From the NCBI RefSeq assembly GCF_003268775.1, contig NZ_QLSU01000028.1:62001-126000 (forward strand): 64,000 nucleotides of DNA, in the 5' to 3' direction. Both the position numbers and the translations under genes were made by a program. Positions 1 through 8,310 of the stretch are shown here, piece by piece. Positions within the stretch are counted from its first letter, which is position 1. Each line of letters starts with the position of its first letter. The notes under the pieces are model-generated. The model had not been told where the DNA came from. It did no database searches and worked only from the letters and a program-made list of their open reading frames with translations. Source of the DNA: Paraburkholderia unamae (GTDB taxonomy: Bacteria; Pseudomonadota; Gammaproteobacteria; Burkholderiales; Burkholderiaceae).

Positions 1-65
1 CGGTTGTTACCCGTTGATATCGATGCAGGTTGCGACGGCGCGCCATGCGCCGTCGCATCGGTATC

Positions 66-1571
66 CTAATGTTCTTCTTCCATCCAGCACATACCCGCGC
101 GCGCGAGCAGCGCGCTCGACGCGGCCGGCCCCCACGAACCCGCAAGATACGGGCGCGGCGGCGCGGTGCGCGCCTTCCAGTCGCGCAGAATCGGCTCGAC
201 CCAGCGCCAGGCCGCTTCCTGTTCGTCGCGGTGCACGAATAGCGCGAGACGGCCGTGGATCGCGTCGATCAGCAGCCGCTGGTACGCATCCATGCGCTCC
301 GGCGCGAAAAAGCGGTCGAAGTCGATTTCGAGGTGCACGGGCTGCAAGGCCATGCCTTCGCCGGGACGCTTCGCGAGCCAGTGGAGGCGAATGTCCTCGT
401 CGGGTTGAAGGCGTATCACGAGCCGGTTTGCGCCTGGGCGGCCCGATTCGTTGCCGAGCGACGAGTGCGGCACGGGCCGGAACGTGATGACGATTTCGGC
501 CGCGCGCTCGGCGAGCCGCTTGCCCGTGCGCAGAAAGAACGGCACGCCTGCCCAGCGCCAGTTCTCGACTTCCACGCGCAGCGCGACGAAGGTTTCGGTC
601 GTGCTCGCGTGCGCGATGCCGGCTTCCCGCGCATAGGCGGGCACGGCTTCGCGGCGGATCACGCCCGCGTCGTACTGGCCACGCACCGCGACGCTGTCGA
701 TATCGTTCGCGGGCACCGGTTTGAGCGCGCGCAGCACGCGCAGCTTTTCGTCGCGCACCGCGTTGGCGTCCATCGAGTGAGGCGGCTCCATCGCGACGAT
801 CGAGAGCAATTGAAGCAGGTGGTTCTGCACCATGTCGCGCAGCGCGCCCACACTGTCGTAGAACTCGCCGCGCCCCTCCACGCCGAGTTGCTCCGCAATG
901 GTGATCTGCACGCTTTCGACCCATTCGCGCCGCCACACCGGCTCGAACAGCGTATTGCCGAAGCGCAGCGCAAGCAGGTTCTGCACCGACTCCTTGCCGA
1001 GATAGTGGTCGATGCGGTAGATCTGCTCCTCGGCGAAAATCTGGCCGACTTCGTCGTTGATCTGCCGCGACGACTGGAGATCGTAGCCAAGCGGCTTTTC
1101 GAGCACGACCCGGGCGTCGCGCGTGAGGTCGAGCGCGGCCAGCGCGCGGCAGATCGGCACGAACAGCGCCGGGCCCGTCGCCAGATAGTAGAGCGGTTTT
1201 TCGCGGGTCGCGTGCGCGTGTGCGGCCGATGTGTCTCGAAGCGTGTCCCGAAGTGCGTCCCGAAGCGCGACGAAATCTTGCGGGCGCGAGAAGTCGAGGC
1301 GGACGTATTCGATGCGTTCGACGAACCGCTGCCACGCCGCGCAAGCCGGGCCGCTCTGGGCGAGATGCGGGCGAACGCATGTGTCGAGCCAGGCCATGAG
1401 GTCCGCGCGGCTCGCGCAACTGCGGTCCACGATCAGGATGCGCAGCGCGTGCGGCAGTCTGCCCGCGGTTTCGGCTTTGTGCAGCGCAGGCAGTATCTTG
1501 CGCATGGCCAGATCGCCCGTTCCTCCGAACAGGACGAACGAGGTGGCGTCGTTTGGTGAGGTGTTGCCCAT
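66..1571 (-). CDS. zwf: Glucose-6-phosphate 1-dehydrogenase
   Basis: Cytoplasmic enzyme oxidising glucose-6-phosphate to 6-phosphogluconolactone with NADP, the entry to the oxidative pentose-phosphate and Entner-Doudoroff routes. The 501-residue protein has the N-terminal nucleotide-binding motif GGTGDLA (residues 16-22) and the family signature RIDHYLGKE (186-194), and its length is normal. I prefer the ATG at 1571, which puts the dinucleotide motif at the usual distance from the N-terminus; a GTG at 1592 would add seven residues. Neither has a clear ribosome site. A short stretch near residues 100-115 is encoded by 12-nt micro-repeats. No other pentose-phosphate gene is adjacent, so this may be a second, accessory zwf linked to the neighbouring sugar-type regulators; that is inference. 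Confidence 0.95.
   Translation of the reverse strand: MGNTSPNDATSFVLFGGTGDLAMRKILPALHKAETAGRLPHALRILIVDRSCASRADLMAWLDTCVRPHLAQSGPACAAWQRFVERIEYVRLDFSRPQDFVALRDALRDTLRDTSAAHAHATREKPLYYLATGPALFVPICRALAALDLTRDARVVLEKPLGYDLQSSRQINDEVGQIFAEEQIYRIDHYLGKESVQNLLALRFGNTLFEPVWRREWVESVQITIAEQLGVEGRGEFYDSVGALRDMVQNHLLQLLSIVAMEPPHSMDANAVRDEKLRVLRALKPVPANDIDSVAVRGQYDAGVIRREAVPAYAREAGIAHASTTETFVALRVEVENWRWAGVPFFLRTGKRLAERAAEIVITFRPVPHSSLGNESGRPGANRLVIRLQPDEDIRLHWLAKRPGEGMALQPVHLEIDFDRFFAPERMDAYQRLLIDAIHGRLALFVHRDEQEAAWRWVEPILRDWKARTAPPRPYLAGSWGPAASSALLARAGMCWMEEEH
1237..1272. repeat. Three 12-nt tandem units inside zwf
   Basis: Three imperfect in-frame 12-base units (1237-1248, 1249-1260, 1261-1272; each begins CGAAG) encode the repetitive Leu-Arg-Asp stretch near residues 100-113 of the dehydrogenase. 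The repeat is seen directly. It probably arose by slippage in a surface loop. Confidence 0.6.
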
Positions 1572-1666
1572 ATGGATGACGTACGCTCGCACGACGGCGC
1601 GCGCCGCCGCGATTGCGGCGGCACGGCCGCGTCGTGGAGAAAGCTTGAGGAAAGGAGCGGGCGCGC

Positions 1667-2776
1667 TCAGAACGAGTGGTTGATGCCCAGATAGGCGCCC
1701 ACCTGCGAGTGGCCCGGCAGCGGGTTGTCGAGGTTACTGTTGTTCAGGCCGGGATTGTTGGGCTCCAGCGAGAAGGTGGCGTTGCTGCTGTTGTGCACAT
1801 AGCCCACGTTGGCGTAAAGGAAGGTGCGCTTCGAGAGGTTATAGGTCGTGCCGAGTTCGTACATCGTGGCGTGGCCGTGGGCGTCGTGAGTGTCGTTGCC
1901 CGCGCCCTGGCCCACGTCGACGTGATACGCGGCGAGCGTCACGAGCAGGAAAGGGTTCGCCTGATAGCCCACGCCCAGCCAGTAGTGATTCGCCGTGCTC
2001 GCGAGGCCCGTTGGCGTGTCGGGCGCGAACATGCGCGTGGCGGCGCCCTGAACGAGGAACGACCCGAGGCGCAGGTTGGCGGCCAGGATGAATTCGCGCG
2101 ACGCCGTGAACACATTGCTGAACTGGCCGTTCGGGTCGCGCAATTCGTCGTAGATCGCTCGCACGTCGAACAGGCCGGTGCGGTAGGTCAGTTGCAGGCC
2201 GTCCGAGCGGCCGTACGAGCCCGTGTCGGTGCCGTTCCAGTTGCCGGGCTTGCCGCCGAACGAGTATTGCGCCGCCAGATCGAAGCCGTGCCAGGAGGGG
2301 CTCAGGTAACCGACGTTGCTGTTGGTCTGCTGCCACGTGCGCCCGCGCACCAGCGAAGCGGAACTGAACATCTCCTGGAGGAAGGGGTCGAACGCGGATA
2401 CGCCGTTGCTGATGAAGAGATCGCGCCCGAACTTGATCGTTCCGTAGTTCTCCTGAGATAAACCGACCCACGATTTGCGGTGGACGGTGCCGGCGGTCCC
2501 GGTGGTCGCCTTGAGCGAGCGCGAGAGGAAGAAGATCGTCTTGACGCCGCCGCCCAGATCCTCCGTGCCCGTGAAATTGAGCATGCCCGTGCCCCAGTCG
2601 CCGCTTTGCATGCCAAAGCGCGACGCCGTTACGCCAGGCGAGGTCTGCACGTTGTTCATGTACGCGAACCCGGCGTCGATGCGCCCCGAGAGCGTGACGC
2701 TAGACTGGGCGCTCGCGCCGGTGGATAGCGCACACAAGACCGCCGCCGCACCGGGCGCCCATACCGCCTTCTTCAT
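1667..2776 (-). CDS. Gram-negative porin (Burkholderia OmpC-like)
   Basis: Outer-membrane trimeric beta-barrel porin for passive uptake of small hydrophilic solutes. The 369-residue protein has a signal peptide ending ALSTGASA before QSSVTLSG, the classical start of a mature Burkholderiales porin. Glycine/aromatic beta-strand alternation runs throughout, and it ends in the C-terminal phenylalanine (NHSF) needed for barrel assembly. The start is supported by an AAGGAG ribosome site about 10 bases upstream. It lies tail-to-head downstream of nothing obvious and divergent from the first GntR regulator, so it may belong to that regulon. The solute specificity cannot be read from sequence. Confidence 0.93.
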   Translation of the reverse strand: MKKAVWAPGAAAVLCALSTGASAQSSVTLSGRIDAGFAYMNNVQTSPGVTASRFGMQSGDWGTGMLNFTGTEDLGGGVKTIFFLSRSLKATTGTAGTVHRKSWVGLSQENYGTIKFGRDLFISNGVSAFDPFLQEMFSSASLVRGRTWQQTNSNVGYLSPSWHGFDLAAQYSFGGKPGNWNGTDTGSYGRSDGLQLTYRTGLFDVRAIYDELRDPNGQFSNVFTASREFILAANLRLGSFLVQGAATRMFAPDTPTGLASTANHYWLGVGYQANPFLLVTLAAYHVDVGQGAGNDTHDAHGHATMYELGTTYNLSKRTFLYANVGYVHNSSNATFSLEPNNPGLNNSNLDNPLPGHSQVGAYLGINHSF

Positions 2777-3125
2777 TGTTAGATCTCCTTGTCAAAACCG
2801 TCTTTGCGATGCCGCCCCGGCGCATGCGGCCGGGTTGTAAGCGTGTTGTTCACTACGTGTTCTTCACAGGGCGGACGGGAGTCGGCAACGGCGCGTGGGG
2901 CCAAAGCCCGCGCGGCCGCGCTATCGCGATCGATCTCTGTGCTGTGCTAGAATCAGATATCTGACATCTGAGGTCAAATGCTAGCACTGCAAAATTCGAC
3001 CGCGCAAGTCGTTTTTTAAGACCGCCGGTGCAAGTCTTTTGCGAAGCACGCAAAAGACAGGCGAGCGGGAGTGCGAGCATGCGGTGTGGCAACGGAGCGG
3101 AACCCGAACTGACTGGAGAGCAAAC
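2777..3125. other. Divergent intergenic region, porin / GntR-1
   Basis: This 349-base gap contains no convincing gene. It carries the porin ribosome site next to 2776, a pair of similar blocks (TGTTGTTCAC and TGTTCTTCAC) near 2842-2866, and the GntR-1 promoter/operator listed separately. Reading frames here give no recognisable protein. Confidence 0.6.
2944..2971 (+). promoter_or_regulatory. Promoter/operator copy A upstream of GntR-1
   Basis: A -10-like TAGAAT (2948-2953) is followed directly by AGATATCTGACATCTGA (2955-2971). The same arrangement, with two base changes in the operator-like block, recurs before the second GntR gene (3871-3894). Conservation of the motif between two otherwise dissimilar leaders suggests a shared auto- or cross-regulatory operator overlapping the transcription start. 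The duplication is seen; the binding protein is inferred. Confidence 0.6.
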
Positions 3126-3818
3126 ATGACGTCTCGCATCCCTGCTTACCGGCAGGCCCAGATGGAGATCAAGAGCTACATCGAGCGGCATGGCCTGCGT
3201 TTTGGCGACGCGCTGCCCTCCGAGGGGCAGCTTGCGCAGGATCTCGGCATGAGCCGGCCTTCGTTGCGCGAAGCGATGAAGAGCCTCGAATCGCTCGGCG
3301 TGGTGGAGTCGCGGCATGGCGAGGGCATCTACGTCAAGGCGTTTTCGTTCGATTCGATCATCGACAATCTGCCGTACGCCTTTATCGCGGAAGGCCATAG
3401 CCTGCGCGAATTGCTCCAGGTGCGCGCGGCAATCGAAATTGGCGCGGTGCCCGAGATTCATGCGCGCATTCCGGCTGCCGATGTCGCGCGCCTGCGCGTG
3501 CTGGCGCAGCAAATGCTCGCGCGGGCCGAGGCACACGAGTTGTACGAGGAGCAGGACCGGGAGTTTCACGCGACGCTGCACCAATGCCTGGACAATCCGT
3601 TCCTGAGCCGCCTGATCGACCTGTTCTGGCAGGTGTTCCGCCGGCTGAACCATTCGACCGGGCAGCCCGAGCACTGGCTTATCGAAGCGACCGCGCGCGA
3701 CCACATCGATATCGTCGACAGGCTCGAAGCGGGTGATCTGGGCGGCCTCGTGAAGGCCTACCGGAAACACTTCGACACGATCTTCGCGCGCATGGATGCG
3801 GAGGCGGCGGGCGCGTGA
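3126..3818 (+). CDS. FadR-subfamily GntR regulator 1
   Basis: Transcription factor with an N-terminal winged helix-turn-helix (about residues 8-75, containing SRPSLREAMKSLESLG) and a C-terminal all-helical FCD ligand domain (about 95-225) with the Asp/His pattern of metal-binding FadR-type sensors. It has 230 residues from the ATG at 3126, chosen because GGAGAG lies just upstream and because this start matches that of the paralogue next door; an ATG at 3039 would add an unconserved extension. It is close to the following gene in sequence, with one 37-residue block identical, so the two arose by tandem duplication. The ligand is unknown; members of this family sense organic acids or sugar acids. 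Confidence 0.92.
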   Translation: MTSRIPAYRQAQMEIKSYIERHGLRFGDALPSEGQLAQDLGMSRPSLREAMKSLESLGVVESRHGEGIYVKAFSFDSIIDNLPYAFIAEGHSLRELLQVRAAIEIGAVPEIHARIPAADVARLRVLAQQMLARAEAHELYEEQDREFHATLHQCLDNPFLSRLIDLFWQVFRRLNHSTGQPEHWLIEATARDHIDIVDRLEAGDLGGLVKAYRKHFDTIFARMDAEAAGA

Positions 3819-3867
3819 GCGCTTCCCGTCGGCTGCCGTCGGGCGGCTCAACCGGTAATTAGGGGCG

Positions 3868-3894
3868 TGTTAGAATTAGATATCTGATGTCTGA
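3868..3894 (+). promoter_or_regulatory. Promoter/operator copy B upstream of GntR-2
   Basis: TAGAAT (3871-3876) followed by AGATATCTGATGTCTGA (3878-3894) reproduces the arrangement found before GntR-1, with the same one-base spacing. The surrounding leader sequence is not conserved, so the motif itself appears to have been kept. Confidence 0.6.
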
Positions 3895-3999
3895 TCGTGC
3901 ACTGACGTGCATCGTCGCACCCGCGAGGCGAATTCGAGCAACGTGCGTCATCCGGCTCGCGCGCCTGCCACGCGGCGGTCCCGACCTGGTGGAGAGTCT

Positions 4000-4698
4000 A
4001 TGAGCAACCGTGTTCCGGCCTATCGGCAGGCCCAGATTGAAATCAAGAAGTTCATCGAGGACCGCAAGCTGCGATTCGGCGACTCGCTGCCGCCCGAGGG
4101 CGTGCTCGCGCAGGAACTGGGTATCAGCCGGCCGTCGCTGCGCGAAGCGATGAAGAGCCTGGAGTCGCTCGGCGTGGTGGAGTCGCGCCACGGCGAGGGC
4201 ATCTACGTGAAGGCGTTCTCGTTCGATTCGATCATCGAAAACCTGCCTTATGCGTTCGTGGCCGACGGCCGCAGTATCCGCGACTTGCTTCAGGTGCGCG
4301 CGGCCATCGAACTCGGTTCGGTGCCGGCCGTGCTGCAACAGATTCCGCCGGAAGACGTCCAGGCGCTGCGTGAACTGGCCAACGCCATGCTCAAGAAAGC
4401 CAAGGCGGGCGAGGAGTACGAGGAAGAGGACCGGCAGTTCCACGCCACCATGTACCGCTGCCTTGGCAACACGTTCTTGAGCAAGCTCACCGACATGTTC
4501 TGGCGCGTGTTCCACCGCATGGACCAGACCGGCGAACCGCCCACGCGCAAGATGCTGGAGGCTTCGGCGCGAGACCACGCGAGCATCGTCAAGATGATCG
4601 AGGCGAAGGATCTGCAAGGCCTGATGAGCGCATACGAAAAGCATTTCAATACGCTGCTCGGCCGGCTTGGCGCGGCCCCTCAAGGCAAGGCCGCCTGA
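4000..4698 (+). CDS. FadR-subfamily GntR regulator 2
   Basis: Paralogue of the preceding gene: 232 residues with a winged helix-turn-helix (about 8-75) and FCD domain (about 95-228). The ATG at 4000 has GGTGGAGAG a few bases upstream and aligns with the paralogue's start. The DNA-recognition region is nearly identical to that of GntR-1, whereas the FCD domain and C-terminal tail (ending in Lys-Ala-Ala) differ. The two could therefore read the same operator while responding to different ligands or forming heterodimers. The first part is seen; the second is inference. A stable hairpin follows the gene. Confidence 0.92.
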   Translation: MSNRVPAYRQAQIEIKKFIEDRKLRFGDSLPPEGVLAQELGISRPSLREAMKSLESLGVVESRHGEGIYVKAFSFDSIIENLPYAFVADGRSIRDLLQVRAAIELGSVPAVLQQIPPEDVQALRELANAMLKKAKAGEEYEEEDRQFHATMYRCLGNTFLSKLTDMFWRVFHRMDQTGEPPTRKMLEASARDHASIVKMIEAKDLQGLMSAYEKHFNTLLGRLGAAPQGKAA

Positions 4699-4718
4699 TT
4701 GTCGTATTTGTCGCATGA

Positions 4719-4741
4719 GAGCGGGGGCGACGCCCTCGCTC
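4719..4741 (+). terminator. GC-rich hairpin after GntR-2
   Basis: A ten-pair stem (GAGCGGGGGC / GCCCTCGCTC, one G-T pair) closes on a three-base loop, 20 bases past the GntR-2 stop. There is no T-run after it, so it may be a weak or factor-assisted terminator. Confidence 0.5.
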
Positions 4742-4763
4742 GCACCAGGATGTACCGCAAGTC

Positions 4764-4783
4764 GCAAGCGGTGCAATGCTTGC
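4764..4783. promoter_or_regulatory. Inverted repeat upstream of kelch gene
   Basis: GCAAGC and GCTTGC flank an eight-base centre about 40 bases upstream of the kelch-gene start, near an A+T-rich stretch that could hold its -10 element. It is a possible operator; the evidence is only the symmetry and position. Confidence 0.35.
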
Positions 4784-4821
4784 CTGAATAATTAGGTTTA
4801 CGAATCAATAGCAATCTCTTC

Positions 4822-5943
4822 ATGCAGAGCAACTGTAGCGAGTTGGCGTCTCTTGCCGATACCTGCCCTGAGTTTCCTGTCGGGCTGAAGAACGGCGCGG
4901 GCGCGAGAATGGGCAGTGTGATTTATGCGGGGCTGGGGTCGGCGGGAACGCAATGGTATGCGCTCGATCTCGCGGCACACCCCCGCGCGTGGCGCAGACT
5001 TGCGGACTTCCCCGGCGGCCCGCGCGAGCAGAGCGGCTGCGCCGTGGTGGGCGGCAAGCTCTATGTGTTCGGCGGCGCAGGGCAGATTCCCGGTTCGGGC
5101 GGCACGCCGGACACGGTCATCCACTGCGACGTGCACGAATTCGATCCCGCCGCGAACCGCTGGCGCGAACTGAATGCGCGCAGCCCCCGCAGCGTGCTGG
5201 GTGCCGCGTGCGTCTCGGCAGGCGCGCGCGTGCTGTTCTTCGGCGGCGTGAACAAGACGGTGTTCGAGACGCTCTTTCGCGACCTCAAGGCCGCCGGGAG
5301 CGACGCCGAACGCCGCCGCGAGATCGAAGTGGCGTACTTCAGCCAACGCCCCGAGGACTATCGCTTCGCCGACGACGTGCTGTGCTACGAGCCTGCGGAA
5401 AGCACATGGCGCTCGCTCGGCAAGCTGCCGCTTCCGGCCGTGGTCGGCGCGGCTGTCGCGTTCGATGGTAGCCAGGCGACGTTGATCCACGGCGAGTTGA
5501 AACCCGGCTTGCGCTCGCGCGCGGTCAATCACGTCGAAGTGGCGGGCGAGATACTTGCAAGCCGGGCCGCGCCTGATATCGTCGCGCCGCCTGGCGAGTC
5601 GGTGCAGGAAGGCCTGGCGGGCGCCTTCGCGGGCTACAGCAACGGCGCGCTGCTGGCGGCGGGCGGCGCGAACTTCCCCGGCGCGTGGGAGCAGTACGGC
5701 CAGGGGCGAACCTACGCGCACCAGGGTCTGCAAAAGACGTGGCGCGACGTGATCTACGCGCTCGTCGACGGCCGCTGGGAGGTGGCGGGGCAATTGCCGC
5801 AAGGGCGCGCCTATGGCCTCTCGATCCCGCTTGATGACAGCGTGCTCTTGCTGGGCGGCGAAGGTCGCGGCGGCGAGGCGCTGCGCTGCATCGACCGTTT
5901 GCGCTGGGATGGCCGCAAGGCGCATGTGACGCCTCTCGACTAG
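4822..5943 (+). CDS. Kelch-type cyclically permuted mutarotase (NanM/YjhT-like)
   Basis: Six-bladed kelch beta-propeller resembling N-acetylneuraminate epimerase. The 373 residues show repeated Gly-Gly kelch turns (KLYVFGGAGQ, VLFFGGVNK, ALLAAGGANFPG, SVLLLGGEGRG) and the family-typical N-terminus EFPVGLKNGAGARMGSVIYA. E. coli NanM is periplasmic, but no signal peptide is visible here, so a cytoplasmic location is expected. No sialic-acid genes (nanA, nanE, nanK) lie nearby; the neighbours are the duplicated GntR pair, so the sugar acted on is open. The ATG at 4822 lacks a strong ribosome site; an internal ATG at residue 30 is less likely because it would remove conserved sequence. It converges on the TetR gene, with a 23-base gap. 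Confidence 0.85.
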   Translation: MQSNCSELASLADTCPEFPVGLKNGAGARMGSVIYAGLGSAGTQWYALDLAAHPRAWRRLADFPGGPREQSGCAVVGGKLYVFGGAGQIPGSGGTPDTVIHCDVHEFDPAANRWRELNARSPRSVLGAACVSAGARVLFFGGVNKTVFETLFRDLKAAGSDAERRREIEVAYFSQRPEDYRFADDVLCYEPAESTWRSLGKLPLPAVVGAAVAFDGSQATLIHGELKPGLRSRAVNHVEVAGEILASRAAPDIVAPPGESVQEGLAGAFAGYSNGALLAAGGANFPGAWEQYGQGRTYAHQGLQKTWRDVIYALVDGRWEVAGQLPQGRAYGLSIPLDDSVLLLGGEGRGGEALRCIDRLRWDGRKAHVTPLD

Positions 5944-5966
5944 CGGTGCCGCATGTCCGGCCTGCT

Positions 5967-6611
5967 TCAGCACGCTTGCGCCTTGCCGAGGCAGGTTGGG
6001 CTGTAGCGCAGCATGTCGAGCCAGCTTTGCGCAATGCGTTCGGCGTCGTGTCCGGGGTTGTCGACTACCGGGCTGGACAGCCATTCCAGAAGCACGCCGT
6101 TCCACAGCACCAGAAAGAGCGAACTGGAAAACTCCACGTCGAGGTCGCGGGGCAGTTGTCCTGCGCGAACGGCATGGCGTAGCGCGGCTTGCAGGCGCGT
6201 CTGGAGTTCGTCGGCGACGTCGCGGCAGCGCGTGAGCACGGGGCACGACTCGTCCGGCAACTCGTATTTGCGGAAGATGATCGCGAAGATCCGCCACGTT
6301 CGCGGATTGCGCGCGACGTCATGCAGCGATCGCGCAAAGACCTGGCCGATGTGGCCGAGCGGATCGGTTTGCGGCGCGTTCGCCACTTCCTTGACCAGCG
6401 TTTCGGTCGGCAGCCCGGCGCGCTCGATCATCGAAGCGAACAACTCGCTCTTGTTCTCGAAGTGCCCGTAGATGGCCCCGCGCGTGACGCTCGCGGCACT
6501 GGCGATGTCGCTTAGTGTCGCGGAGGCGACGCCGCGCGCGACGAATACGTGCTCCGCCGCGTCCAGGATGCGATTACGCGTCTCCCAGGCGGCCGCCTTG
6601 GTTCGTTTCAT
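5967..6611 (-). CDS. TetR-family regulator 1 (AcrR/TtgR-like)
   Basis: A 214-residue repressor-type protein. An N-terminal helix-turn-helix (about residues 12-58, including ASVTRGAIYGHFENKSELF) is followed by a helical ligand domain of the TetR_C_2 kind found in multidrug-efflux repressors. The ATG at 6611 starts MKRTKAAAW, the usual entry for AcrR/TtgR relatives; upstream in-frame sequence is unconserved. It is the last gene of a leftward run (sulfatase, TetR-2, enoyl-CoA hydratase, TetR-1). No efflux pump is adjacent, so it may instead control the catabolic genes; that is inference. Confidence 0.9.
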   Translation of the reverse strand: MKRTKAAAWETRNRILDAAEHVFVARGVASATLSDIASAASVTRGAIYGHFENKSELFASMIERAGLPTETLVKEVANAPQTDPLGHIGQVFARSLHDVARNPRTWRIFAIIFRKYELPDESCPVLTRCRDVADELQTRLQAALRHAVRAGQLPRDLDVEFSSSLFLVLWNGVLLEWLSSPVVDNPGHDAERIAQSWLDMLRYSPTCLGKAQAC

Positions 6612-6675
6612 CAGTTCGTTGTCCGATTCAACTGCGAAGCGGGGGATGGCGGCTGCGTCTCGCGCAGCGCATCGT

Positions 6676-7473
6676 TCAGCGCGTGCGGAACACGGGGCTG
6701 CGCCGGTTGACGAAGGCGTCCACGCCTTCGCGGAACTCGTCGTGCTCCGCGCAGGCGAGAAAGCCGCGCTGCTCGGCGACCAGTTGCGCGTCGAGCGAGC
6801 GTTGCGCCGCGCCGCTGAGCAGCGCTTTGGTCTGCGCGAACGCATTGGACGACAGCGCCAGCAGTTGAGCGGCACGCGCCTGGGAGGCGGCGGCCAGCTC
6901 GCTTGCGGGCACGACCCAGTTCACGAGACCCATCTGCAAGGCCTCGCTCGCGCTGTATTGCTCGCCGAAGTAGAGCCATTGCGCGGCGCGGCGCGGGCCG
7001 ACCGCCTGGGGAAGCGTGAACGTCGCGCCGCCATCCGGCGAAGCGCCGATGCGGCTATAGGCCGAGGCGAAGGTGGCATGGTCGGCCGCGATCACCACAT
7101 CGCATGCGGCGGTGAGCGAGAGGCCGAAACCGGCGGCCACGCCGTTCACGCAGGCCATCACGGGCTTGCGCGATGCGACGATGGTTTGCACGCAAAGCTG
7201 CGCGTGGCGCACGAGCTTGCCGATCTGGCGCCGGCGTTCGGAGGGGCGCTCGTCGAGCGTCTCGCGCATCGCGTGCACGTCGCCGCCCGCCATGAACGCG
7301 CGGCCCGCGCCCGTGACCACGATCACGTGCACGTCGGCGCGCTGCGTCGCGCGTTCGAGCTGCTCGGCCAGTTCCACGGCCATTGGCGTGTTCAAGGCGT
7401 TCAGCGCATTCGGGCGATTGAACGTGAGCGTGGCGACGCCCTGCTGGATTTCGGTCTCGATCAGTTTGGCCAT
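6676..7473 (-). CDS. Enoyl-CoA hydratase/isomerase (crotonase family)
   Basis: A 265-residue crotonase-fold enzyme acting on the double bond of acyl-CoA thioesters. It shows the N-terminal FNRPNALNAL motif, the oxyanion-hole segment GRAFMAGGDVHAM and the second oxyanion segment NGVAAGFGLSLTAACD. In the second active-site region (about 105-135) the usual general-acid/base glutamates of hydratases are not obvious (Leu-Thr after GFGLS), so an isomerase, dehalogenase or other crotonase reaction is possible. It sits between two TetR genes on the leftward arm. Full family length; start ATG at 7473 without a strong ribosome site. Confidence 0.9.
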   Translation of the reverse strand: MAKLIETEIQQGVATLTFNRPNALNALNTPMAVELAEQLERATQRADVHVIVVTGAGRAFMAGGDVHAMRETLDERPSERRRQIGKLVRHAQLCVQTIVASRKPVMACVNGVAAGFGLSLTAACDVVIAADHATFASAYSRIGASPDGGATFTLPQAVGPRRAAQWLYFGEQYSASEALQMGLVNWVVPASELAAASQARAAQLLALSSNAFAQTKALLSGAAQRSLDAQLVAEQRGFLACAEHDEFREGVDAFVNRRSPVFRTR

Positions 7474-7585
7474 GGCGGTTCGATACGCGGTGCATGGGAC
7501 GGCGGGAGCCCGTCCGGCTTGAGCGCATTGAACCTTTTGGCGACGCCTGCGGCATCGTCCGATCAGACGAGAGCGTGTGCGCGGG

Positions 7586-8263
7586 TCAGACCTTGGGCGT
7601 GCGCCGGGTCCGCCGGGTTTGTCGAGGCGCGGGCGCCGCCGCGTTGCTTTCGCCGGGCGCGCGCAGTGCTTCGCCGAGAAAGCGTGCGGTGTCCTCGATG
7701 CGCGCGCGCAGATCGTAGTCGGGGTCGAGGCGCCAGTTGCGCACGATCGACAGATAGGCCGCGCCGATCATCTGCGTGAGAAATGCACCGTCAAAGTCGT
7801 TGCGCACGTCGCCCTGGTGCTGGCCCGCCGCGACGAGCGGCGCAAGCGTCGCCTGGAAATAGTCGACCCGATGGCGCGCGAGTTCGAGCGTGCCCGCATC
7901 GCGTTCGAGCTCGCAGGTGACCGCGCGCAGATAGGTGGGGCGGCTCGTTGCCGCCGTTTCGAACGCCCGCAGCACGCTGAGAAGGCGCGCCTGCGTGCTG
8001 TGTTCTGCGGCGAGCTGCTCGTCGACGACGGCCTTGAGCTTCGCGAGCTGCTCGAGCCACAGCGCCTGCAAGACGGCGTCCTTGCCCGGGAAGTAATTGA
8101 AGAAGGTCGCGCGCGCGACATCGGCATAGTCGGCGATCTCGTCGATCGTCGTGCTGGCGATGTCGCGCTCGGCGAACAGACGCCGCGCGGCTTCGAGCAG
8201 CCGCTCCTGGGTCTTCTGCTTGTTGCGCTCCCTGCGCGAGAGCGTCGCGTTCGTATCGGTCAT
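7586..8263 (-). CDS. TetR-family regulator 2
   Basis: A 225-residue regulator with a clear TetR DNA-binding domain (about residues 12-60, containing STTIDEIADYADVARATFFNYF split by a few residues) and an effector domain unlike that of TetR-1. The start ATG at 8263 (MTDTNATLSRRERN) was chosen because the helix-turn-helix begins soon after; longer in-frame extensions are unconserved. It lies 47 bases downstream of the arylsulfatase on the same strand, so the two are probably co-transcribed, and it is the best local candidate to bind the operator-like palindrome at 10696-10709. Confidence 0.9.
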   Translation of the reverse strand: MTDTNATLSRRERNKQKTQERLLEAARRLFAERDIASTTIDEIADYADVARATFFNYFPGKDAVLQALWLEQLAKLKAVVDEQLAAEHSTQARLLSVLRAFETAATSRPTYLRAVTCELERDAGTLELARHRVDYFQATLAPLVAAGQHQGDVRNDFDGAFLTQMIGAAYLSIVRNWRLDPDYDLRARIEDTARFLGEALRAPGESNAAAPAPRQTRRTRRTPKV

Positions 8264-8310
8264 GCGGTTTCGAAGCCCTGCGGGGCGGGTTGATGCCGGT
8301 GGCGGCCGGG

